Source of the DNA: Algibacter pacificus
GTDB lineage: Bacteria > Bacteroidota > Bacteroidia > Flavobacteriales > Flavobacteriaceae
DNA length: 64,000 nucleotides
Assembly: GCF_008033385.1 (NCBI RefSeq)
Contig: NZ_VOGY01000001.1
Span: forward strand, 620,001-684,000
Direction: 5' to 3'
The position numbers and the translations under genes are program-made. Each line of letters begins with the position of its first letter. Within the stretch, counting starts at the first letter, position 1. Under the pieces are notes generated by a model that was not told where the DNA came from, did not search any database, and was given only the letters and a program-made list of their open reading frames with translations. Shown piece after piece: positions 1 through 7,584 of this stretch.

Positions 1-508
1 TATTGTAGACAACTATTTAGGCTTTGAATTGAACTATCCTTACATGGCAAAATTTTGGAATTTAAGTACAACCGATTCTCCTCGTTTTAATCATAAGGAC
101 AACAGGTTGGTGTTTCGTTTAGCAGATGTGCATCTTATGGCAGCAGAATGTGAAAACGAACGTCCTGGAGGTGATCCAACGGTAGCTTATGGCTATATAA
201 AAGAAATTAGAGAGCGTGCATATGAAACAGTAGCCGAAGCCGAAGCAATAAAAGGCTTAAGTCAACAAGAATTTAGAGAAGCAATCTATGACGAGCGTAA
301 ATGGGAATTGGCTGGAGAGTGTATGAGACGTTATGATTTAATCCGTTGGGGTATATTATTAGATGTGGTTAAAGATGTGGAGTATAGATTCTGGAATCCT
401 GCTAGTAATATTAGATCTTGGCACGTTAAACTACCTATACCACTACAGGAATTACAAACTAATCCTAGTTTATTGGAGTCAGATCCTACAAATAATGGAT
501 ATAGATAA
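1..508 (+). CDS. SusD/RagB-family outer-membrane lipoprotein, C-terminal part (cut by left edge)
   Basis: The reading frame is open from base 2, so the gene starts outside the window; only about 168 C-terminal residues are present. The sequence has the typical SusD C-terminus: a helical stretch with MAAECENE, an IRERAYE segment, then a region reading FREAIYDERKWELAGE and RRYDLIRWG, which is the conserved closing block of RagB/SusD proteins. SusD proteins are surface lipoproteins that form the lid of a TonB-dependent SusC channel and bind glycan fragments for import. SusC should lie just upstream. A strong terminator follows 33 bases after the stop, so the susCD unit ends here. Confidence 0.93.
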   Translation, partial: IVDNYLGFELNYPYMAKFWNLSTTDSPRFNHKDNRLVFRLADVHLMAAECENERPGGDPTVAYGYIKEIRERAYETVAEAEAIKGLSQQEFREAIYDERKWELAGECMRRYDLIRWGILLDVVKDVEYRFWNPASNIRSWHVKLPIPLQELQTNPSLLESDPTNNGYR

Positions 509-540
509 TACTTTTTTAAAGTTAGTTTAGTTTTATTTAT

Positions 541-575
541 AAAGGCTGGGATTTAATTTTTCCCAGCCTTTTTTT
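541..575 (+). terminator. Rho-independent terminator after susD
   Basis: A GC-rich stem AAGGCTGGGA pairs with TCCCAGCCTT across a short AT loop and is followed by a run of T. It separates the susD transcript from the GH3 gene. Confidence 0.9.
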
Positions 576-620
576 ATGGTTAATTTAAGTAAATGGATTA
601 AATAATTTGATATGCAGTAT

Positions 621-634
621 AGTACAGGATACAA
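621..634. promoter_or_regulatory. Candidate operator, copy 1 (AGTACAGGATACAA)
   Basis: This 14-base word is identical to copies at 2956-2969 and 41279-41292, all in intergenic DNA 52-80 bases before a start codon. Here it lies just upstream of a TAnnTTTG element, about where a regulator would contact the -33 region. The ends are weakly symmetrical (GTA...TAC). Function is inferred from recurrence and position. Confidence 0.65.
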
Positions 635-651
635 AACATAGTTCTTGAAAT

Positions 652-659
652 TAACTTTG
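652..659 (+). promoter_or_regulatory. Candidate Bacteroidota -7 promoter element (TAACTTTG)
   Basis: TAACTTTG matches the TAnnTTTG consensus of the Bacteroidota housekeeping sigma factor and lies 41 bases before the GH3 start codon. No clean -33 TTG is seen at the usual spacing, which would fit an activated or regulated promoter. Confidence 0.45.
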
Positions 660-700
660 AAATAATAAAAGAAATATTTAATTAAATTAAAAAATAGTCA

Positions 701-2872
701 ATGAGAAATCTATTATTTGTCACTTATATTATATTTACTTGTTTTTCTTGTAAATCTAAAGCAGAACATATAACAGAAAATCAAGATGATATAGAAATTG
801 CTAAAAACGTAGAACAGCTAATTAGTAAAATGACTCTTGATGAAAAGATAGCAGAAATGACTCAAGATGCCCCTGCCAATGAAAGGTTAGGTATTCCTGT
901 TATGAAATACGGAGAAGCCTTGCATGGATTGTGGCTTGTTCTCGATTATTATGGCAGTACAACGGTTTATCCGCAAGCGGTAGCTTGTGCCTCAACTTGG
1001 GAGCCTGAACTTATAAAAAAAATGGCCTCTCAAACAGCAAGAGAGGCACGTGCGTTAGGGGTTACACACTGTTATTCTCCAAATTTAGATGTTTACGCTG
1101 GAGATGCACGTTATGGTCGTGTTGAAGAATCGTATGGCGAAGATCCTTATTTGGTTTCAAAAATGGGAGTTGCTTTTATTCAAGGCTTACAAGGCATGGG
1201 GGATGAGCAATTCGATGAAAATCATGTTATAGCAACCGCTAAGCATTTTGTTGGATATCCTGAAAATCGTCGTGGTATCAATGGTGGATTTAGCGACATG
1301 TCCGAACGTCGTTTGCGAGAGGTTTACCTGCCATCGTTTGAGGCGGCAGTAAAAGAAGGTCAGGTAGGCTCTGTTATGCCAGGACACCAAGATTTTAACG
1401 GAGTACCTTGTCATATGAATACGTGGTTGTTGCAAGATATCTTGCGAGATGAACTAGGTTTTGATGGTTTTATTGTTTCTGATAATAACGATGTAGGACG
1501 ATTAGAGACCATGCATTATATTGCAGAGAATCGCACAGAATCTGCTATTTTGGGGTTAAAAGCCGGTGTTGATATGGACTTGGTAATTGGTAAAAATGTG
1601 GATTTGGCAACATATCATACAAATATTTTGAAAGATACGGTAACGAAGAATCCTGCATTGATGAAGTATATAGACAAAGCAACATCACGTATTTTAACCG
1701 CAAAATATAAATTAGGTCTATTTGATAAAGAACCAAAAGAAATAGATACAGAAACTGTAGAAGCTGGTACAGATGAACATCGTGAGTTTGCATTGGAAAT
1801 GGCGGAAAAATCTATTATCATGCTTAAAAATGATAATAACCTCTTACCTCTAGATTTATCAAAAATTAAATCCTTAGCTGTTATTGGTCCTAACGCCCAC
1901 GAAGAACGGCCTAAAAAGAAAACCTATAAGCTATTGGGTGGATATTCAGGATTGCCCCCATACTATGTTTCAGTTTTAGATGGTTTAAAGAAAAAAGTGG
2001 GTGAAAACGTAAAAATAAACTATGCTAAAGGTTGTGATATTGATAGTTTTTCAAAAGAAGGATTTCCAGAAGCTATCTCTGCTGCTAAAAATTCAGATGC
2101 CGTTGTATTAGTTGTGGGGAGTTCTCATAAAACATGTGGTGAAGGTGGCGATCGTGCAGATCTAGATTTATATGGCGTTCAAAATGAATTGGTAGAAGCG
2201 ATACATAAAACAGGCAAACCTGTTATTGTAGTTTTAATTAATGGGCGTCCATTATCTATAAATTACATTGCCGAAAACATCCCTTCCGTTCTTGAAACTT
2301 GGTATGGAGGAATGCGAGCTGGTGATGCGGTTGCCAATGTTGTTTTTGGCGATGTAAATCCAGGAGGAAAATTAACCATGTCTTTTCCGCGATCTGTGGG
2401 GCAGGTTCCGGTAACATACTTGGAACGTCCCGATTTTATTGGGTCTGGAAAAGGACAGTATCGATTTAGTGATAAGTCACCATTGTTTCCGTTTGGTTAT
2501 GGTTTAAGCTATACCACTTTTAGTTATAGTGAACCTAAATTAGAACAAGCCACTATAAATACAGATGGTACAACAACAGTTACTGTAGAAGTTACAAACA
2601 CCGGAAATCGCGCAGGAGATGAAGTTGTGCAAATGTACGTGCGAGATGATTATGCTTCGGTAGGGCGATATCTTAAAATGTTAAAAGGTTTTGAACGGAT
2701 TTCATTAAAACCAGGTGAAACCAAAAAAGTAACATTTAATTTAGGTTTTGAAGAATTGAAAGTATTGAATAAAGACATGAAAAAAGTTGTAGAACCAGGT
2801 ACATTTACCATATCGGTTGGAGCTTCTTCTTTAGAAAAAGATTTACATAAAGTAAAGCTTAAGGTTAAGTAG
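701..2872 (+). CDS. GH3 family beta-glycosidase, lipoprotein (xylosidase/glucosidase type)
   Basis: This 723-residue protein begins with a short lipoprotein signal ending in the lipobox CFSC. Residues about 35-350 are the GH3 N-terminal TIM barrel, with the KHFVGY motif near 181 and the nucleophile Asp261 in the FIVSDNND motif. The GH3 C-terminal alpha/beta domain follows (about 370-600), then a fibronectin-III-like domain with the MLKGFERISLKPGET signature. GH3 enzymes remove non-reducing-end beta-linked sugars with retention. In a rhamnose/uronate/xylose polymer such as ulvan a beta-xylosidase role is plausible, but sequence alone does not separate it from beta-glucosidase. It has its own promoter region with the 14-base candidate operator and its own terminator. 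Confidence 0.93.
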   Translation: MRNLLFVTYIIFTCFSCKSKAEHITENQDDIEIAKNVEQLISKMTLDEKIAEMTQDAPANERLGIPVMKYGEALHGLWLVLDYYGSTTVYPQAVACASTWEPELIKKMASQTAREARALGVTHCYSPNLDVYAGDARYGRVEESYGEDPYLVSKMGVAFIQGLQGMGDEQFDENHVIATAKHFVGYPENRRGINGGFSDMSERRLREVYLPSFEAAVKEGQVGSVMPGHQDFNGVPCHMNTWLLQDILRDELGFDGFIVSDNNDVGRLETMHYIAENRTESAILGLKAGVDMDLVIGKNVDLATYHTNILKDTVTKNPALMKYIDKATSRILTAKYKLGLFDKEPKEIDTETVEAGTDEHREFALEMAEKSIIMLKNDNNLLPLDLSKIKSLAVIGPNAHEERPKKKTYKLLGGYSGLPPYYVSVLDGLKKKVGENVKINYAKGCDIDSFSKEGFPEAISAAKNSDAVVLVVGSSHKTCGEGGDRADLDLYGVQNELVEAIHKTGKPVIVVLINGRPLSINYIAENIPSVLETWYGGMRAGDAVANVVFGDVNPGGKLTMSFPRSVGQVPVTYLERPDFIGSGKGQYRFSDKSPLFPFGYGLSYTTFSYSEPKLEQATINTDGTTTVTVEVTNTGNRAGDEVVQMYVRDDYASVGRYLKMLKGFERISLKPGETKKVTFNLGFEELKVLNKDMKKVVEPGTFTISVGASSLEKDLHKVKLKVK

Positions 2873-2896
2873 AGTTTTTTATTAAAAATAATAGTT

Positions 2897-2933
2897 AAAA
2901 AGAGGGTGATGTAAATTTTATCCTCTTTTTTTT
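2897..2933 (+). terminator. Rho-independent terminator after GH3 gene
   Basis: AAAAAGAGG and CCTCTTTTT form a stem around an AT-rich loop, ending in a T run. It isolates the GH3 gene from the next transcript. Confidence 0.75.
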
Positions 2934-2947
2934 ATGCATTAATTAAT

Positions 2948-2969
2948 TACAGGATAGTACAGGATACAA
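2948..2969. promoter_or_regulatory. Candidate operator, copy 2, with an adjoining half copy
   Basis: The full AGTACAGGATACAA word is at 2956-2969. It is preceded at once by a second TTACAGGATA half, so TACAGGATA occurs twice in direct repeat with an 11-base period. It lies 79 bases before the start of the T9SS lectin-like gene. Confidence 0.62.
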
Positions 2970-3048
2970 TATCGCGTTATTCTCCCTTATTTTAAGTATT
3001 GTTATTATTCTAATAACATGTAACTATTAATTAAACTATATAAGGCTT

Positions 3049-3906
3049 ATGAAAAAAATTACTTTAAAAATTAGCGCATTTTTAGTGCTAACTATGTTTG
3101 CAATGCAAATGAAAGCACAGGCAAATTTTACAGGGGATGGTGTTTATAAAATTTCAACATCAGGTTTAACTCCAAATCTTTACGTTACAGTTAACACTTC
3201 TTCAAGTACTATTGAATGGGCCGAAGAATTACCAGGTGATGATGAAAAACAACTATGGACTATAGTACCCCATAGAACCCCAGCTTCTCCGGGATTGATG
3301 GAAATTACGGGAAACATTACTGGTTTAGGAGCTGTTACCTTGTGTACACTTGATGACTCAGCTCATCCTAGTATTACGCTTGGTTTTAAACTTGGTAATC
3401 CGAAAACTGTAGTAGAAAATTCAGAAGATTATTCGGGTCTAGATCAGTTTCAAAGAAGAAAAACCAAAGTTGATGAAAATGGACTTTATGATAAGAATGG
3501 TGCTGTCCCAGCAAATGGAAACAATGCATTGTTTTTAAGAAATACACAAGGTACTGATTCAAGATATGGGGTGATTCCAGCTGCAGCAGGTGATTTTGTC
3601 AAGTTTGATAAAGGAGGAATTGATGTGATTCAATTCCATTTAGTAGCTCCATTAAGTACTGCAGACTTTGACACAAGTTCAATATTTGTTTCAAACCCAG
3701 TTAATGACCAATTAACAATTAAAGGTTTAGCTAATAATGTTAATCAAGTGAGTGTATACAGCTTACTTGGAAAACAAGTATTAGAAACTAAAGTTAAAGG
3801 TAAATCAGAACTTACATTAGATACTCGCGCACTTTCTAGCGGTATGTATATCGTAAAGATGTCAAGTGCTAAAGGTAGCTTCAGTAAAAAAATAGTAAAG
3901 CAATAA
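3049..3906 (+). CDS. Secreted probable beta-trefoil carbohydrate-binding protein with T9SS sorting tail
   Basis: The 285-residue protein starts with a classical signal peptide ending in MKAQA (about residue 24). Residues about 25-205 are not a family I recognise with certainty. The pattern GVYKIS, LYVTV, QLWTIVPH and the later ALFLRN and IQFHLV looks like the repeated strands of a ricin-type beta-trefoil, so carbohydrate binding is suggested. Residues about 210-285 are a type IX secretion C-terminal domain with a strand rich in VYSLLGKQV and a closing GMYIVKM. There is no visible catalytic motif. It is monocistronic, between two terminators and behind the candidate operator, which suggests high, separately controlled expression. 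Confidence 0.7.
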   Translation: MKKITLKISAFLVLTMFAMQMKAQANFTGDGVYKISTSGLTPNLYVTVNTSSSTIEWAEELPGDDEKQLWTIVPHRTPASPGLMEITGNITGLGAVTLCTLDDSAHPSITLGFKLGNPKTVVENSEDYSGLDQFQRRKTKVDENGLYDKNGAVPANGNNALFLRNTQGTDSRYGVIPAAAGDFVKFDKGGIDVIQFHLVAPLSTADFDTSSIFVSNPVNDQLTIKGLANNVNQVSVYSLLGKQVLETKVKGKSELTLDTRALSSGMYIVKMSSAKGSFSKKIVKQ

Positions 3907-3930
3907 GCTTACTGTTTTACTAAAATTTTG

Positions 3931-3973
3931 AAAAAATCATCCTGTCTTTTTTTTAGATGGGATGATTTTTTTA
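3931..3973 (+). terminator. Rho-independent terminator after the T9SS lectin-like gene
   Basis: AAAAAATCATCC pairs with GGATGATTTTTT across a loop of about 17 bases, with an A run before and a T run after. The symmetry means it could also work in the other direction. Confidence 0.85.
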
Positions 3974-4015
3974 AATCAACAATAGAATTTTAACCTAGAA
4001 ATAAAAAAGTTAATT

Positions 4016-4330
4016 ATGCAAAGACTAGCATTTAAAATGAAACTAAATAGAGGTCAAAAAGAAGCTTATAAAAAACGGCATGACCAAATATGGCCAGAGT
4101 TAAAGCAATTATTAAAAGATAATGGGGTAAGCGAATACTCTATTTTTTTAGATGAAGAAACAAATACATTATTCGCATTTCAAAAAGTATCAGGAAACGG
4201 TGGTTCACAAGATTTAGCGAATAATCAAATTGTAAAAAAATGGTGGGACTTTATGGCAGATATTATGGAAGTTAACCCCGATAATTCTCCAGTTTCTATT
4301 CCCTTGGAAGAATTATTTTATATGGAGTAA
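4016..4330 (+). CDS. rhaM: L-rhamnose mutarotase
   Basis: At 104 residues this has the exact size of the RhaM/YiiL family, which interconverts the alpha and beta anomers of L-rhamnose so that the isomerase receives its preferred form. The residues I recall as active-site positions in E. coli RhaM all match in place: Tyr18 and His22 in the EAYKKRHDQIWPEL segment and Trp76 in KKWWDFM. There is no signal peptide, so it acts in the cytoplasm. It is separated from the catabolic operon at 41-50 kb and sits instead with the depolymerising enzymes, next to a lyase gene 87 bases downstream. Confidence 0.95.
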   Translation: MQRLAFKMKLNRGQKEAYKKRHDQIWPELKQLLKDNGVSEYSIFLDEETNTLFAFQKVSGNGGSQDLANNQIVKKWWDFMADIMEVNPDNSPVSIPLEELFYME

Positions 4331-4417
4331 TTCGTGCCATTTGGTATTTAGTTAGAAGGCATATTTCTTTTTGTTAGGTTTAAAGAATTATTGGTTTTAA
4401 GATTGAAATAAAAAATT

Positions 4418-6607
4418 ATGAAAAAAAAATACGTTCAAAGAAAAGTATGGAAATCAACCATGTTAACCTTATTATTTCTCATATTTACAAGTGTTGTAAA
4501 TGCTCAAGTGGTTCTAGAAGACGAAATAAAAATAACCGATATCGGTTTACATTTTGATGGTAGTAAGGTAGGAAGCACAGCTACTAATACCGGTGATACG
4601 GCGCCATATGACTATTTTTTTGGGAAAAATATATCTGCACATGGCGATTGTATAAAAACCTATGGAGATTATGTTTTTATGACATGGTACCAAGGAGGAA
4701 AAGAAAAAAGACATGTTATGTTAACCCGTTATAACACAGTAACTGGTTCAATGGCTACCATTGAGTTTCCACATAGGCACACAGGGTATCAAAACATGTA
4801 TTGGATTGGAGAGTCGCACAACACAAATGCTATAGCTGTAAGCCCAATAGACGGTACTATACACATGTTGTACGATATGCACGCTTATAGTAAGGATAGA
4901 CCTTCAAATGGTAGTTTAAGCAATGATTATTTTAGGTACTCTTACTCCGTTAAAAATGCGGCTTCGTTACCTGATGCCGATTTTACATTGGATAAATTTG
5001 TAAAAAATAACACAGGAGGTTATAAGCATCTAAGTTTAAACGGAGGGGAAGATTATTCAAACTTTGCCGCATTAACCTATCCGCAGTTTTTTCTTAACGA
5101 TGCAGGCGACATTTTTATGTACATGAGAGAAGGAGGAAATAATAATGGTGCTTACAAGTTTTCAAAGTATGATGCGAATACCTCAACATGGTCTAGTTTT
5201 ACTCATTTTAACGTTTTAAATGCAAAAAACCAACCAGGAATAAGTTATAATTGGGGTTTGTATGGCAACATGAAATATGTAAACGGGAAAATTAGAATAG
5301 GTTTTCAACGTAGATTATCAAATAATACCGATAAATTTCAGTACCAAAATGGAGTATATTATGCCTATTCAGATAGTCAAGATGGATCCAATAGTTGGAA
5401 AAATTATTCCGGTGCATCGTTTTCTTTACCGCTTTATGATGCCGATTTTATAAAAGTAATGGAGCCGGGAGACTATGTGGAAACCACACAAGAAGATCAA
5501 GTTTATATCGTTAGCGATTTCGATTGGACCGTTACAAACCATGGTGATGTACACATTATAAGTAAAGTAAGAGATCTTGAAAATAATGTTACTAAATATT
5601 TACATACTTATAAACCAGCAGGAGAAACAGATTTTATAACTTCGGAAGATTTTGCTGGTGGTACATCTATTTATACAGCAGGTAATAGTGTTTATATTAT
5701 TGGTCTTAAAAATGATAGGGTTTTTATTCAAAAAGCAGAAGGCGGTACAAATAATTTTGAAACAATTTATCAAGCTAACTCAGGAAGAGTTTTTGATCAC
5801 GGTAGAGTCCACATTGCCAATGGTAAACTCTACTATTATTTAATGGAGAAAAAATCTGGTAACGCACAGCCTTTGTACTTGCAAATTATAGATTTAGATA
5901 TTGTGCCTAAAGATCCAACAGCTCCAAATAATTTTGTTATAGAATCTATTGGTGAAACTTGTGCGGAAATGAACAATGGTAAGCTTATTATAAAGGGGAT
6001 TGCTACCCATGATTATAAAGTATCCATTGATGGTAAAGACTATGAGTTTGAAAATGATGTAACTATCGAAGGGTTAAGTCCCAGAGTCTATGATTTGTGT
6101 ATTGATGTTGTTGGTGAGGATTATAAGCATTGTTATGAAATTAATATAGCAGAAGCAGAGACTTTATCTGGTAAAATTAATGTAAGTAAAAAATCGGCTA
6201 TGGTTTCTTTAGCCTCTGGAAAAGCACCTTATACCATAATAAAAAACGATAAAAAACTATTTGAAACTTATCAATCTGACTTTTTAATAGATGTGAATCA
6301 TGGAGACAAAATTCTAATTAAAAGTAAGGAAGCTTGTCAAGGAAAGTTACTAAAAACCATCAATTTATTCGAAAATATAAAGGCATATCCTAACCCTTCA
6401 AATGGCCGTTTTGAACTGTATATCCCAAATGATATAAAAACTATAAATTTAGAAGTGTATAGCATACAATCTCAATTAATTATTTCTAAAAATATTGCGG
6501 TAAACGCTGGAAAAATACAATTAAATTTAGCAGACAAACCAAACGGAATTTATGTTGTTAAAATCAATGTAAATAAGCCCGTTTTTGTAAAACTTGTTAA
6601 GAAATAA
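4418..6607 (+). CDS. PL24-like ulvan lyase (BNR-4 beta-propeller) with T9SS tail
   Basis: The 729-residue protein has a signal peptide ending VVNAQ (residue 30), then a beta-propeller domain of the BNR-4 type (about 35-480). His134 (in ESHNT) and His155 (in YDMHAY) are 21 residues apart, and Tyr221 (TYPQF) and Arg237 (YMREGG) are 16 apart. From memory, the PL24 ulvan lyase LOR_107 uses His146, His167, Tyr243 and Arg259, which have the same spacings. Such enzymes cleave the rhamnose-3-sulfate to uronic acid bond by beta-elimination. Residues about 500-650 look like small Ig-like modules, and the last 80 residues (AYPNPSNG onwards) are a T9SS type A sorting domain, so the enzyme is secreted or surface-attached. 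Substrate is inferred; activity is untested here. Confidence 0.85.
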   Translation: MKKKYVQRKVWKSTMLTLLFLIFTSVVNAQVVLEDEIKITDIGLHFDGSKVGSTATNTGDTAPYDYFFGKNISAHGDCIKTYGDYVFMTWYQGGKEKRHVMLTRYNTVTGSMATIEFPHRHTGYQNMYWIGESHNTNAIAVSPIDGTIHMLYDMHAYSKDRPSNGSLSNDYFRYSYSVKNAASLPDADFTLDKFVKNNTGGYKHLSLNGGEDYSNFAALTYPQFFLNDAGDIFMYMREGGNNNGAYKFSKYDANTSTWSSFTHFNVLNAKNQPGISYNWGLYGNMKYVNGKIRIGFQRRLSNNTDKFQYQNGVYYAYSDSQDGSNSWKNYSGASFSLPLYDADFIKVMEPGDYVETTQEDQVYIVSDFDWTVTNHGDVHIISKVRDLENNVTKYLHTYKPAGETDFITSEDFAGGTSIYTAGNSVYIIGLKNDRVFIQKAEGGTNNFETIYQANSGRVFDHGRVHIANGKLYYYLMEKKSGNAQPLYLQIIDLDIVPKDPTAPNNFVIESIGETCAEMNNGKLIIKGIATHDYKVSIDGKDYEFENDVTIEGLSPRVYDLCIDVVGEDYKHCYEINIAEAETLSGKINVSKKSAMVSLASGKAPYTIIKNDKKLFETYQSDFLIDVNHGDKILIKSKEACQGKLLKTINLFENIKAYPNPSNGRFELYIPNDIKTINLEVYSIQSQLIISKNIAVNAGKIQLNLADKPNGIYVVKINVNKPVFVKLVKK

Positions 6608-6694
6608 TATGTTAAAGTAAATCGATGATAATAGCTGTTCAAATGTTTAAAGGTGAATAAAAAATTATCTGAGAAAATGATAAATTTAAAACAA

Positions 6695-7399
6695 ATGAAA
6701 AAATCATATATATATTTAGTACTAGTTTTTGGAATTGTTATGTCTTGTAGTAGTGGAGGTGGTCCAGATGAAGAAGTAGTGAAACCAGTTGAAAATACCG
6801 CACCTACCGTGCCTACCCAATTGTATCCAACCAATAATACGCTTTGTATTGATAATAATGTAGTTTTTAAATGGGAGGCTTCAACAGACGCAGAAGGTAA
6901 TAATATAAACTATACCATTGAAGTGGCCGAGAACAATTCCTTTTCCCCAATATTATATTCGGAAAGTAGTTTTTCAGAGTCTAAGCTAATAGTATTAACT
7001 AAAGGGAATTCTTATTATTGGCGAATAAAATCAGTTGATAATAAAAATGCTGAAAGCGCCTACTCTTCAATAAATCAGTTTATAACCGAAGGTGATGGTG
7101 TTTCTAATCACGCGCCATTTGCACCAAGTTTATTAACTCCTACATTAGATACTGAAATAAATAGTACCAGTGCAGTTTTAAGCTGGTCGGCATCCGATGT
7201 CGATGGCGATGCCTTAAAATATGATGTTTATTTGGATACGACTCCAGAGCCAACAACTAAGGTTGCCGAAAACCAATTGGAAACAGTTTTTAATGTTACC
7301 GATTTGGCAGTTGCAACAACATATTACTTTAAAATTGTTGTTAAAGATGATCAAGGAGCAGCTAGTATTGGACAAGTTTGGAGTTTTACTACAAAGTAA
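6695..7399 (+). CDS. Lipoprotein with two fibronectin-III-like domains
   Basis: A longer frame begins at a GTG (6653), but the ATG at 6695 gives a proper lipoprotein signal (IVMSC lipobox, then a SSGGG spacer), so I chose it; 234 residues result. Two domains follow, about 30-125 and 130-234. Each opens with a P-x-x-P segment (APTVPTQLYP, HAPFAPSLLTP) and carries the FKWEASTDAEGN or LSWSASDVDGD and YYW/YYF strand patterns of fibronectin type III folds. No catalytic residues are visible. It follows the PL24-like gene by about 90 bases and probably has an accessory surface role such as glycan binding or spacing; this is inference. Confidence 0.75.
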   Translation: MKKSYIYLVLVFGIVMSCSSGGGPDEEVVKPVENTAPTVPTQLYPTNNTLCIDNNVVFKWEASTDAEGNNINYTIEVAENNSFSPILYSESSFSESKLIVLTKGNSYYWRIKSVDNKNAESAYSSINQFITEGDGVSNHAPFAPSLLTPTLDTEINSTSAVLSWSASDVDGDALKYDVYLDTTPEPTTKVAENQLETVFNVTDLAVATTYYFKIVVKDDQGAASIGQVWSFTTK

Positions 7400-7510
7400 C
7401 TTTTTTAACGAGGTACAGAGTATAGAGAATATACTTTTACTGTTAAAGTTTTCTAAAAATATAAGTGTATATGGTTGTTTTTTAGCAGATTATTAAAAGA
7501 ATCTTTAAAA

Positions 7511-7530
7511 TCAAGATACATCAGGATAGT
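7511..7530. promoter_or_regulatory. Weak copy of the candidate operator before the GH78 operon
   Basis: The core CAGGATA (7522-7528) is shared with the three perfect copies and is preceded by GATACAT rather than AGTA. It lies 57 bases before the GH78 start codon, the same distance range as the perfect copies. Confidence 0.35.
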
Positions 7531-7584
7531 TTTATATTCAAAAATATAGAAATTGCTTATCTGGAAAATTTAATAAGAACTTCA

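Noticed and set aside
6550-6834. 94-codon minus-strand frame spanning the PL24-like gene end and the next gene start
   Set aside because: It is antisense to two well-supported genes and covers both coding ends and the gap, as expected for a chance frame in AT-rich DNA.
7221-7496. 91-codon plus-strand frame overlapping the end of the fibronectin-III lipoprotein
   Set aside because: It lies mostly within the real gene in another frame and its protein is low in complexity with no recognisable pattern.
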